Below are positions 17,319 through 26,079 of a stretch of 64,000 nt of DNA, one piece after another. The stretch's first letter is position 1. Each line of letters begins with the position of its first letter. The position numbers were made by a program, and so were the translations under genes. A model generated the notes under the pieces. It was not told the DNA's origin. It did not search any database and worked only from the letters and a program-made list of their open reading frames with translations. The stretch comes from Paenibacillus sp. FSL H7-0737. GTDB taxonomy: Bacteria > Bacillota > Bacilli > Paenibacillales > Paenibacillaceae. The DNA lies in contig NZ_CP009279.1 of the NCBI RefSeq assembly GCF_000758545.1, positions 6,386,001 to 6,450,000 of the forward strand, written 5' to 3'.

Positions 17319-17558
17319 TCAGCAGTAAGCTGTTGCACTTGCCTTGCGACTGCGCAAGTTCTCCATCATCTTATGTTGTGCCAGCAAAATATAACCGTCC
17401 AATCGCTCGCTTAGCTCTAGGACAGCATGGTCACTAAGACTCCGTTGCTCCGCGACTTCCAGCAATTCGCATCTAAGGCTCTCTATAGTCACAAACAGCT
17501 CATCTTCTCTGTAGTCTCTTCTATAAGCTTTCTCGGAAGAACCTTGATATAGTGTCAC
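17319..17558 (-). CDS. Spo0E-like aspartyl-phosphate phosphatase
   Basis: A 79-residue protein when started at the GTG at 17558, which follows AGAAGGAGAGAGTT; an upstream ATG at 17627 gives 102 residues but lacks a ribosome site. The central helical hairpin IESLRCELLEVAEQRSLSDH and the motif ELSERLDGYI correspond to the Spo0E signature (SxxLD, usually SQELD). Members dephosphorylate Spo0A-P and delay sporulation. The gene lies directly upstream of the peptide receptor on the same strand but is separated by a terminator, so it is a neighbour rather than part of that operon. Confidence 0.75.
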   Translation of the reverse strand: MTLYQGSSEKAYRRDYREDELFVTIESLRCELLEVAEQRSLSDHAVLELSERLDGYILLAQHKMMENLRSRKASATAYC

Positions 17559-17705
17559 AACTCTCTCCTTCTCTCTATCAACATCTCTTCCTATCATAAT
17601 CCATGATACCAAAAAACATATTTTCAAAAAAAAAGAAAAATTTGCAGAACATCCACAAAAAATAAAATAGCTATTTATTCGGGTTCTATAGGCTTGTGGG
17701 GAAGC

Positions 17706-18599
17706 TCATTTGGGTACTGTTCTCAATAGTCCCTTTGCAAAAGAAATCCATTCACGTGCTGCAAAAGATAAATAACGGTCTCTACGCCATGCCATAGCGA
17801 TCTGCCAAGGAATCACCGGATCTGTCAAAGGAATGACTACCAATCGCGAGCGATCCATGTCACGGCAAATGGTTTCCGGCAATAATGCGATCCCCATTCC
17901 CGCAGCTACCATCTTGCTGATCAAGTCCCATTGTGAACTCTCATATATAACCTTCGGCTGAAATCCAGCTTTTACACATTCCGTAATAATCCGATCGTGC
18001 AGCGTGAAATCCTCCCGGAATAACACGAACTCCTCTTCAGCCAGTTCACTTAGTGGAACTAACTCTGCCTCGGCCAGCCGATGCCCCATAGGCAAAATAA
18101 GATTCAACTTCTCTTCAACAAAGGTAAAACAATGAAGTTTGGATGTATCTACAGGCAATACGACCATTCCAATGTCCAGCAGTCCCGTTTCTACATCTTC
18201 CTCCACTTTTTTGGCCCCATCCTCATGAAGACGAATCGTAACCTGCGGATAACGTTTATGAAATTGACCAATCACCGATGGAAAAAAGCTCGCTCCTACC
18301 ATTGGAGGCAGGCCGATGCGGATGTGGCCCTGCTCCAGATTCCGTAAGTTATCCAGTTCGGAAGACAAGCTAGCGAAAGACTCCACGATATTTTGCGCTT
18401 TGGTGAACAAAATTTCCCCTGCGTCTGTAAGCCTTACACTCTTCCCTTCACGGTAGAACAAGTCTGCCTCCAGTTCGACCTCCATATTCCGAATCATTTT
18501 ACTGATCGTGGGCTGTGTTATATATAATGATTCAGCAGCTCTGGTAAAGCTTTTCATTCGTGCCGCTTGAACGAAATATTCTAATTGTCGGATATCCAT
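17706..18599 (-). CDS. cidR: LysR-family regulator of the cid operon (CidR/YwbI-like)
   Basis: A 297-residue LysR regulator. The N-terminal winged helix is MDIRQLEYFVQAARMKSFTRAAESLYITQPTISKMIRN with the typical helix-turn-helix, and the rest is the periplasmic-binding-protein-like effector domain. It is transcribed away from cidA, as ywbI is from ywbH-ywbG in Bacillus subtilis and cidR from cidABC in Staphylococcus. It probably activates the holin-like genes in response to acetate or other overflow metabolites. The 112-base shared intergenic region is the expected binding site. The name rests on synteny and family. Confidence 0.82.
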   Translation of the reverse strand: MDIRQLEYFVQAARMKSFTRAAESLYITQPTISKMIRNMEVELEADLFYREGKSVRLTDAGEILFTKAQNIVESFASLSSELDNLRNLEQGHIRIGLPPMVGASFFPSVIGQFHKRYPQVTIRLHEDGAKKVEEDVETGLLDIGMVVLPVDTSKLHCFTFVEEKLNLILPMGHRLAEAELVPLSELAEEEFVLFREDFTLHDRIITECVKAGFQPKVIYESSQWDLISKMVAAGMGIALLPETICRDMDRSRLVVIPLTDPVIPWQIAMAWRRDRYLSFAAREWISFAKGLLRTVPK

Positions 18600-18711
18600 T
18601 TATGTGCCCCCTAATCCATAGACAAAAGGAATGTCATTTATTCGATCTATTCATTTTACCTATGAAAACAATTGATGTAAACTTTCATTATTATGAAAGG
18701 AGCGAAGCCTT

Positions 18712-19086
18712 ATGAAAAAGATTGTTATAGGCTTGCTGCAGGTGGCGGGACTTATGTTATTCTCTTTACTTATCAATGCTGTGACCCCATTATTGCATAT
18801 CCCTATTCCCGGAAGCATACTCGGAATGATTATATTGTTTCTCCTGCTTGAGTTCGGTGTCATTCGTCTGAATTGGGTAGAGGTTGGTGCTTCTTGGCTA
18901 CTCGCCGAGCTCCTACTGTTCTTCATTCCATCTGCTATAGGTGTAATGAAATACGCTAATATTCTGGAAACGGATGGATTACGCATTCTTGCCGTTGTCG
19001 TCTTAGGCACATTTGTTGTGATGGCTAGTTCCGGATTACTTACCAGTAGAATTTATAAAGCGAAGGAGCGGAAAGAATCATGTTAA
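18712..19086 (+). CDS. cidA: CidA/LrgA-family holin-like membrane protein
   Basis: A 124-residue protein with four hydrophobic segments. Family features are LLFSLLINAVTPLLHIPIPGSILGMIILFLLLEF and the segment LLAELLLFFIPSAIGVMKY. The ATG at 18712 follows GAAAGGAGCGAAGCCTT. CidA/LrgA proteins form oligomeric membrane pores linked to murein hydrolase activity, programmed cell death and pyruvate/acetate metabolism. It overlaps cidB by seven bases. Confidence 0.9.
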   Translation: MKKIVIGLLQVAGLMLFSLLINAVTPLLHIPIPGSILGMIILFLLLEFGVIRLNWVEVGASWLLAELLLFFIPSAIGVMKYANILETDGLRILAVVVLGTFVVMASSGLLTSRIYKAKERKESC

Positions 19087-19763
19087 ACGCTCTGCTATTT
19101 TTTGGCCTCACGGTCGCGGTGTATTTACTCGCGAAACGTATCTATGCTTCTACCGGTAAAGTCTACACCTCTCCATTAATCATCACACCAGTGATTATGA
19201 TCATCTTTCTGCTTATAACAGGCATTACTTATGACTCATACAATGCGGGAGGAAAATGGCTGACGGATTTGCTGCAACCAGCAACCATGGCCTTTGCCAT
19301 CCCTTTGCATAAGAACTTCAAGGTACTCAAAAAGCACGCCGCCGAAATTGCGGCAGGCGTGCTATCAGGGACGATAGTTGCGGTGATCTCTTCCATACTT
19401 CTCGCCAAATGGCTGCATGTTAGCGGCGATCTGGCAGCTAGTCTGGTCCCGCGTTCGGTAACTACACCGATCGCTATGAGCATCTCGCAAAGTATCGGCG
19501 GTGTACCGAGTATTACGGCAGTCTTCGTCATTATTACCGGGATACTTGGTACAATGATGGGCCCTACTGTACTTCGCATCTTCCGCATTGAGAATGAAAT
19601 TGCGCGCGGTGTATCGCTGGGAACCGCTGCACATGGTACAGGAACATCCAAAGCCTTCGAGCTTAGTTCACTGACCGGAACCATCTCCAGTATTGCGATG
19701 ATTCTGTCCGCGCTGTTATCTATAGGTGTGGCGCCAGCTTTGCTCGCGATATTCCTCCACTAG
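19080..19763 (+). CDS. cidB: CidB/LrgB-family membrane protein
   Basis: A 227-residue polytopic protein of the LrgB family. Conserved stretches are SLVPRSVTTPIAMSISQSIGG and GTAAHGTGTSKAFE, which are close to the family consensus. It is translationally coupled to cidA. The pair is known to act together at the membrane, antagonising or promoting autolysis, and some LrgAB pairs import pyruvate. A strong terminator follows. Confidence 0.9.
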   Translation: MLNALLFFGLTVAVYLLAKRIYASTGKVYTSPLIITPVIMIIFLLITGITYDSYNAGGKWLTDLLQPATMAFAIPLHKNFKVLKKHAAEIAAGVLSGTIVAVISSILLAKWLHVSGDLAASLVPRSVTTPIAMSISQSIGGVPSITAVFVIITGILGTMMGPTVLRIFRIENEIARGVSLGTAAHGTGTSKAFELSSLTGTISSIAMILSALLSIGVAPALLAIFLH

Positions 19764-19783
19764 GCTAACCCAGCTTGGGCCAA

Positions 19784-19825
19784 GGGCATGTCTCTTTAGT
19801 ACATCTAAAGTAGCATGTCCTTTTT
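19784..19825 (+). terminator. Terminator of cidAB
   Basis: GGGCATG (19784-19790) pairs with CATGTCC (19814-19820), and an inner CTTTAG/CTAAAG hairpin is nested inside. TTTTT follows. Confidence 0.85.
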
Positions 19826-19839
19826 CTATGAACTGAACC

Positions 19840-20808
19840 TTAGAACTTAACAGGCAATCCGCTTTGCGCTGAATCATAGGCCGCACAGGTGACTTTTAGG
19901 GTATTGTATCCATCCTCATAATCGCATAAAATGCGCGAGCGATCCCCCGTCCGTACAGCATGTATGAAGGCTTCACTTTCTACTAAATATGGGTTTCCTG
20001 TATTCGCAAATTCGGTGCTATTGCCGCTTCTCACTTCCAAGAGACGATCCGGGTTCCAGTCCAAAAGTCCCCGATCATTATAGAAGCTAAGACCTACACT
20101 TCCCACCTCATCAGGTAAAACGCATGTATTTGAAATATTAGCAACAATTCCATTTTCAAGCTTCAGGGATACGGTACCTACATCTGCCACGCTCACACCT
20201 TCATGCTGCTCATGCATAATCCGGTTTCCGAACATGCCGTAAACTTCCTTTACTTCTCCGGCTAGATAGCGCACCAAATCAACGATATGTGTAGTCTGCT
20301 CTGTGAATTGTCCTCCGGATTGCTTCTGATCACGCCACCAAGCTACGCCTGGCATGCCGCCCATCCATTGCCCCATAATCATACCGACTTTGTCACCACG
20401 CAAAGTTTCTTTCAGACGTTTAATGTTCTCCTGATAGCGGAAATGATATCCTACCGAGGTTAACAAATTATGTTCTTTGATATCCTGAAGTAGGCTTGCG
20501 GGAATTTCAGTAGTCATACTAAGCGGTTTTTCTATAAAAAAGGGAATATCCCTCTTGATTAATGATCGTTCGATCGCGCCATGAGATTGTGGAGGCACAC
20601 AAATATAAACAGCATCGAGCTTCTCCGCATCCAGCATCTCCGTAATATCACCATATCCAGCAGCATCGTATGGACGTGCCATATCTTCGCCTTTAGCCTT
20701 ACTGCTTCCGCAGACCGCTTGCAAACGGACATTATCCATCTCTGCTAGTAAATCAGCATGTACCTTAGAGAACCAACCCGTACCCACAATACCCACTTTT
20801 AATGTCAT
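19840..20808 (-). CDS. Gfo/Idh/MocA-family oxidoreductase
   Basis: A 322-residue NAD(P)-dependent enzyme. The Rossmann motif is VGIVGTGWFSKVHADLL, and the EKPLS motif (FFIEKPLSMT) carries the catalytic-region Lys of the family. The C-terminal sheet domain includes GGQFTEQTTHIVDLVRYLAG. The start follows GGAGG. Substrates in this family are sugars, inositols and related polyols, and no sugar genes are adjacent to narrow this. It is convergent with cidB. Confidence 0.88.
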   Translation of the reverse strand: MTLKVGIVGTGWFSKVHADLLAEMDNVRLQAVCGSSKAKGEDMARPYDAAGYGDITEMLDAEKLDAVYICVPPQSHGAIERSLIKRDIPFFIEKPLSMTTEIPASLLQDIKEHNLLTSVGYHFRYQENIKRLKETLRGDKVGMIMGQWMGGMPGVAWWRDQKQSGGQFTEQTTHIVDLVRYLAGEVKEVYGMFGNRIMHEQHEGVSVADVGTVSLKLENGIVANISNTCVLPDEVGSVGLSFYNDRGLLDWNPDRLLEVRSGNSTEFANTGNPYLVESEAFIHAVRTGDRSRILCDYEDGYNTLKVTCAAYDSAQSGLPVKF

Positions 20809-20861
20809 TCTTTTTCCTCCTGCCGATTGATTATGAATACCTTTTCATAGATTATACCCTC

Positions 20862-23168
20862 TTATGAGCGGATAAGATAATCTCTCCATTCTTCGGGAAG
20901 CAAATGCATGTAAGGACTCTGCAAAAAGCGATCATCCGCAAGCACAATAATGCCTGTATCTGTCTCACTTCGAATCAGTCTGCCTCCAGCTTGCAATACC
21001 TTGCACATTCCTGGGTAGACATAAGCATAATCAAAGCCATTTTTACCTCTGGCATTAAAATACTGACGCAGTAGATTACGCTCAAGACCAAGCTGTGGTA
21101 GGCCAACTCCAACAACCATTACCCCGTTGAGACGGTCTCCTGGCAGATCTACACCTTCCGAAAAGATCCCTCCGAGTACAGCAAATCCTAACAGCGTCTC
21201 GTCATTATCTGGACTAAATGCTGCTAAAAAACTTTCTCTAGCCTGCTCACTCATGCCTGTATCCTGTATCAAAGTCCGTACTTCGGGGTAATTCTCCGTA
21301 AAGGCCTGATATACGTTTTGTAAATAGAGATATGAAGGAAAAAAAACCAGATAATTGCCCTTCTTTGAAACCATTTGATTCAATGCCTGAGTTAACGGGA
21401 TGAGGGAAGCTTCCCGGTCATGATAACGTGTGGAGACAGGCAGCACGGTCACTTCCCATTGCTCCTTCTGAAAAGGAGATGAGACCGTTAAACTGTAATC
21501 TTCCTCCACCGCACCAATCATATCCCGATAGTACGATAATGGAGAAAGCGTAGCAGAGAACAGAATCTGGCTTCGAAAGCTCTTAGACATTTGTCGGAGT
21601 AAATGCGATGGATCCAAATTAAATAACTTCAAGTACACATCGCCGCGCCGAACCTCAGCATAGGTTATGTAGCGTTCATCATAGGTCTTAAAGGTGCGAA
21701 GCATCCCTTGAACTGAAAAATAGGTATCCAGAAGAACATTCTCTCCTTCTCCATTCTGAGGAACAATGCTGGCGCTCGGGTGAATAAGTTCCTGTTCCGC
21801 CTCCAAAGAAAATATCTCAAGCAAGGCTGGCAACTCCTCCGGGAACGAAGCCCACTGCCCTTGCCCCTCTTCATTACAAATTTTGCGAAGGGAGATAAAA
21901 AAAGCATTCACCGATTTAGCTGCAGTACTCAAATTACGGTTTACTTCCTTGTACTGACGCTGGATTTCTAGAAAGGGGGCCTTCAGCAAAGAGGCAGAGA
22001 ACATCTCTCGTCCCCGGTCTACCAGATTATGTGCTTCATCTACCAGAAGCACCGTTTCTCTCTTTCTCTCCTCTGTTAGCCGTTTCAGGCTGATCCGAGG
22101 ATCATATATATAATTGTAATCGCAGATCACCGCATCACAGGCATAGGCTGCATCCAGCGAGAACTCAAACGGGCACACTTTATGTTTGTGAGCATACAGT
22201 GCTAGGGTGTCTCTGCTCACCAGCGTTTCATGCTCTAACAGATCCATTACCGCATCATTAATCCGATCATAATAGCCTTCCGCATAGGGACAGAAATCCT
22301 TACCGCAAATCCCTTCATCATGAAAACAGGTCTTCTCTTTAGCAGTAAGTGTGATGACATGCAGCTGGAGTCCCTGCGTCAGCAGTAGCGAGATTGCTTC
22401 CTGTGCGGCAAAACGGGTAACCGTCTTAGCCGTTAAATAGAACAATCCTTTAGCTTGTCCTTCGCCCATTGCTTTAAGGACCGGGAACAGCGTTGACATT
22501 GTTTTCCCAATACCTGTGGGCGCCTGAGCGAACAGACTGACCTTTTCTACGATGGATTTGTACACCGCTCCGGCAAAATGCCGTTGTCCCTTTCGATAAG
22601 AAGGAAACGGGAATTGTAACTCTCGAAGGCTCTGCTCTTTCTTAGCATCATGACGAACCATCATCTCAGCGTACGGAGCATATCTGGCTACGGTATCATT
22701 AGCAAATGAGATCAGTTCATCTAAAGACAACGTTCGGTACAAGCTTTTTTGCTCATCAGTAGCCCGGTGGACATAGGTAAGCTTTACTTGAATAGAAGAA
22801 AGCTCCTGCTCCAGCGATACCATATATGCGTACATCAGCGCCTGAGCCCAATGAACATCATGTCCCTCTTCCAGCATATCCAGCAGTCCGGAGGTTGATT
22901 TGATTTCTTCGACGATTAGGCTCCCATCCTCCGAAACAAGCAGTCCATCACAGCGCCCATCTACTATATAGAGTAAGCTACCATAAGGGATCTCTGTTTT
23001 CAGATAGACCTCCTTGCGGTCGCCTTCCTTATATTGCTTTTGGATTTTCTGATGAATTCGTGTTCCTTCAACCATAGAGGAAGTACCATGAAATCCAGGC
23101 TCAATACTACCGCTGCGAAAAACATACTCGACGAGAGTTCTAACGGATAGGGTTACAGTATGATCCAA
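20862..23168 (-). CDS. XPD/DinG-like Fe-S helicase with N-terminal PD-(D/E)XK nuclease domain
   Basis: A 768-residue superfamily 2 helicase. The start is a TTG at 23168 behind GGGAGGCGA. Residues 1-95 resemble a RecB-type nuclease: VEGTRIHQKIQ (Glu34, His39), then GRCDGLL (Asp74) and VEEIKST (Glu88, Lys90), which fits a PD-(D/E)XK site. The helicase core has Walker A QAPTGIGKT and DEAH box LLVDEAHN. The insert between them holds four Cys (CFHDEGIC, DFC, KVC) spaced as in the XPD/DinG 4Fe-4S cluster. Such proteins unwind damaged or structured DNA 5' to 3'; the nuclease would cut the displaced strand. It is probably monocistronic. Confidence 0.88.
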   Translation of the reverse strand: MDHTVTLSVRTLVEYVFRSGSIEPGFHGTSSMVEGTRIHQKIQKQYKEGDRKEVYLKTEIPYGSLLYIVDGRCDGLLVSEDGSLIVEEIKSTSGLLDMLEEGHDVHWAQALMYAYMVSLEQELSSIQVKLTYVHRATDEQKSLYRTLSLDELISFANDTVARYAPYAEMMVRHDAKKEQSLRELQFPFPSYRKGQRHFAGAVYKSIVEKVSLFAQAPTGIGKTMSTLFPVLKAMGEGQAKGLFYLTAKTVTRFAAQEAISLLLTQGLQLHVITLTAKEKTCFHDEGICGKDFCPYAEGYYDRINDAVMDLLEHETLVSRDTLALYAHKHKVCPFEFSLDAAYACDAVICDYNYIYDPRISLKRLTEERKRETVLLVDEAHNLVDRGREMFSASLLKAPFLEIQRQYKEVNRNLSTAAKSVNAFFISLRKICNEEGQGQWASFPEELPALLEIFSLEAEQELIHPSASIVPQNGEGENVLLDTYFSVQGMLRTFKTYDERYITYAEVRRGDVYLKLFNLDPSHLLRQMSKSFRSQILFSATLSPLSYYRDMIGAVEEDYSLTVSSPFQKEQWEVTVLPVSTRYHDREASLIPLTQALNQMVSKKGNYLVFFPSYLYLQNVYQAFTENYPEVRTLIQDTGMSEQARESFLAAFSPDNDETLLGFAVLGGIFSEGVDLPGDRLNGVMVVGVGLPQLGLERNLLRQYFNARGKNGFDYAYVYPGMCKVLQAGGRLIRSETDTGIIVLADDRFLQSPYMHLLPEEWRDYLIRS

Positions 23169-23451
23169 CTATTCTCGCCTCCCTTAATTAGCCATATATC
23201 CTTTTTATTCCCAATGTCTATTTCGGTCCTTTAATCGCTGTATAACCCCATGGGATAGCATAAACATTATCTTTCACCTATGCGTCTTTAACTTTACGCA
23301 CTCCACAAAGCTTATACTTACGCTTTCGGTTTTTGACTTTCTTCTGCTAGCCCTGCATAATAAATTTTATTACTATGGAGTCATTTTGTCTTGGTGCTGT
23401 TTCGTCCTGTTTGAGAAATGGCGTTTTATCATGTAGAAAGAGGGGGAAGCT

Positions 23452-25311
23452 GTGTCATCCTTTAATATTAAACGTTGGATCATTAAACCTTTTGTGTTTT
23501 TCACAATACTTTTTATCCTAAAAGCATTTCTGGCTTGGGGCGTCATTTTTGATGATGTGCTGCCTTGGAAATCATTACTGACAGAAATCCCTTTTGCCTG
23601 GGCGCTCTTCTGTATTATTGAGAGGTTCGCCTCCAAACGAAAGCTTGGATATTACATGACAGTCAATTTATTAGTAACAGCCATCTTTTTCGCAGCCATT
23701 ATGTATTTTAAATATTATGGTGTTATTGTAACTTACCATGCCGCGGAACAGGTGAATCAAGTCACAGCCGTCAGCAACAGCGTATTCTCACTGATGGATC
23801 CTTACTACCTGTTAATCTTTACAGATATAATTGTCCTAGGAGGCTATTTCTTCTTTAATAAGAAAGGCCGTGTCTATAAAAAAGAGAATATCAACCGTCG
23901 TAACGGAAAAATAAAATATAGTGTTCTATTCGCAGTCTCACTTGGTTTATGCTTGTTCAACATTTTGCCTAATAAGGCTAGTATGAACGAAATTAAGAAA
24001 GCTCAGGAGATGGGTATTCTTAACTACGAAGCCTATACGATCTTTGCAAAAGAAGAACCAGAGCTTGTGCAATCAAGTGACATTACACAAGATGCCATCA
24101 ACCAAGTGAAGGGGATTAATACTGCGGTTAGTTCTCCACTTCATGGCACGGCTAAAGGCAAAAATCTTATTATCATTCAATTGGAATCCTTCCAGAACTT
24201 CTTGCTGGGTCTTGAGCTAGACGGGCAAGAGATTACACCGAACCTGAACAAGGTAATGAAGGATAGTCTTTACTTCCCTAATTTCTATCAAATGGTAGGC
24301 CAAGGGAATACGTCAGATGCAGAATTCGTAGTGAACACATCCGCCTACATCCCTCCGCGTGGTGCGGCAACGATGTCCTATGTAGATAAGGTGCTACCAA
24401 GTCTGCCACGCTTGCTTAAAGACAATGGGTATCAGACCGCAACCTTCCACACCAATGTCGTAGAGTTCTGGAACCGTGGTGAGCTGTATGACTCACTGGG
24501 CTTCGATCATTATTATGATCGCTCATTCTTTGGTGAAGATGATGTTTTCTTCTTCGGTGCTTCTGATGATACGCTCTATAGTAAAACTGCTGACAAACTG
24601 AAAGAAATGAGCAACGAGGGTCAACCCTTCTACGCTCAGATCATTTCGATGTCAGCGCATCATCCATTCACAATTCCTGAGGAAAAATACCGCATGAAGC
24701 TACCAGAGCGTTACGAAGGTACTTTTGTGGGTGACTATATCCGTTCCCAGAACTATGCGGATGATGCCTTCGGACATTTCGTAGAAGAGCTTAAAGCGAA
24801 TGGCGTATGGGATAACAGCGTGATCATGATTTATGGAGACCATATGGGACTGCCTATTTATTCTCTCGATCATGATGATAAGCAATTAATGACTGAAATT
24901 TATGGTCATGAATATTCCTATGCGGATATGTTAAACATTCCTCTGCTCATTCATGCAGGAGACAGTACAGCACCACAGACCTTAGAGCAAGTCGGTGGCG
25001 AAGTGGATATTATGCCAACTGCTGCTGGTCTTCTTGGAATTTCATTAGAGAATAACCTAGTTTTCGGTCAAGATCTACTCAGTCAGACTTATAATTTACT
25101 GCCAGAAAGATATTATTTACCTTCTGGATCTTTCATTTCCAGCTCAGGACTGCTTATTCCGGGTAACAGCTTTGAAGATAATACCCAATACCCTATTTAT
25201 AATGGAAAAGCACCGGCTGCTACTGAGGATGAATACAACCGAGCATTGAGACTTCTACAGCTTTCCCATAGTTACATTACGCAGCTGCCAGACAAACCAA
25301 TTAAACCTTAG
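23452..25311 (+). CDS. LTA synthase family protein (LtaS-like phosphoglycerol transferase)
   Basis: A 619-residue protein with five N-terminal membrane helices (to about residue 180) and an extracellular sulfatase-fold domain. The GTG start at 23452 follows AGAGGGGGAAGCT. Catalytic and metal residues are visible: Glu in IIQLESFQ, the nucleophile Thr in GQGNTSDAEF, FWNRGELYDSLGFDHYY, and Asp-His in YGDHMG. LtaS enzymes polymerise glycerol-phosphate from phosphatidylglycerol onto a glycolipid anchor to make lipoteichoic acid. Paralogues can be primases or stress enzymes, so which one this is cannot be decided here. Confidence 0.92.
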   Translation: MSSFNIKRWIIKPFVFFTILFILKAFLAWGVIFDDVLPWKSLLTEIPFAWALFCIIERFASKRKLGYYMTVNLLVTAIFFAAIMYFKYYGVIVTYHAAEQVNQVTAVSNSVFSLMDPYYLLIFTDIIVLGGYFFFNKKGRVYKKENINRRNGKIKYSVLFAVSLGLCLFNILPNKASMNEIKKAQEMGILNYEAYTIFAKEEPELVQSSDITQDAINQVKGINTAVSSPLHGTAKGKNLIIIQLESFQNFLLGLELDGQEITPNLNKVMKDSLYFPNFYQMVGQGNTSDAEFVVNTSAYIPPRGAATMSYVDKVLPSLPRLLKDNGYQTATFHTNVVEFWNRGELYDSLGFDHYYDRSFFGEDDVFFFGASDDTLYSKTADKLKEMSNEGQPFYAQIISMSAHHPFTIPEEKYRMKLPERYEGTFVGDYIRSQNYADDAFGHFVEELKANGVWDNSVIMIYGDHMGLPIYSLDHDDKQLMTEIYGHEYSYADMLNIPLLIHAGDSTAPQTLEQVGGEVDIMPTAAGLLGISLENNLVFGQDLLSQTYNLLPERYYLPSGSFISSSGLLIPGNSFEDNTQYPIYNGKAPAATEDEYNRALRLLQLSHSYITQLPDKPIKP

Positions 25312-25332
25312 AACTTATCATTATTATATTTC

Positions 25333-25372
25333 AAAGAAGGCCACCTTCTCTCCGGAGAAGGTGGCCTTCTTT
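25333..25372. terminator. Bidirectional terminator
   Basis: A perfect 18-bp stem (25333-25350 with 25355-25372) and a TCCG loop, with A- and T-rich flanks, between the convergent LtaS-like and MarR genes. Confidence 0.92.
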
Positions 25373-25399
25373 CTGTATCTATAAGCTAAAGCTAGAGAT

Positions 25400-25831
25400 T
25401 TACCGTTCCTGATCCTCGATCATACGGTAGTACTCCGCAAACTTTTGCAGCTCTTCCGGCTTCAGTATAGATAAATGCTCAGCAAGCAGCTGTTTTGAAC
25501 GGAAATGTCCTTCTTCAAGTATTTGCTGACCTTCCTCGGTGATGGTCACCACAACCGCTCTCCGGTCCGATCCATCCGTCTCACGCTTAATAAAACCCAG
25601 CGCTTCCAGGCGATCGAGCATCACGGTAATGGCACTTGATTTGACCTCCATAGACTCCGCCAGTTGTACCACCCGCGACTTTTTCTCTTTCGCTACTATA
25701 TTTAACAGACCCATCTGAGGTACGGTAAGTCCGAGTTCTTTATGCAAAGTCCTTTGAGACATGATCTTACGCTGTACTCTCCACATGGATAATCCAAGAC
25801 GCTCTATTAACGGATCTAATTGATGCGGCAT
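25400..25831 (-). CDS. MarR-family transcriptional regulator
   Basis: A 143-residue regulator when started at the ATG at 25831 (after GGGAG); a GTG at 25867 without a ribosome site would add 12 residues. The winged helix includes SRVVQLAESMEVKSSAITVML and the wing TDGSDRRAVVVTITEEG. No target gene lies next to it: its upstream neighbour is the divergent chemoreceptor and its downstream neighbour is convergent. Function is unassigned beyond DNA binding. Confidence 0.82.
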   Translation of the reverse strand: MPHQLDPLIERLGLSMWRVQRKIMSQRTLHKELGLTVPQMGLLNIVAKEKKSRVVQLAESMEVKSSAITVMLDRLEALGFIKRETDGSDRRAVVVTITEEGQQILEEGHFRSKQLLAEHLSILKPEELQKFAEYYRMIEDQER

Positions 25832-26079
25832 CCTTGTTTCAACTCCCAATCCGTTTTTTAATAACACAAGCGTACCACTAGAACTGGTCAGGATTCAATG
25901 CTTTTGTCTACTAAAGATTTCATAATCACGTTTATTTCCATAATTTTTCCATCAATTTACAATATCCGACACAAAAATACTATATTCTATGTAAGGTCAT
26001 AGGCTTAACGATACGCTATAATCGTAGCAGTGAGAGCGATTGTCTCCGAAAACATATTTTGTCAAGGTTGGTGCAAAGA

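Noticed and set aside
17331..17370. Extra TTGCAC palindrome copy
   Set aside because: Only a half site with no matching arm, and within the coding sequence of the Spo0E-like gene.
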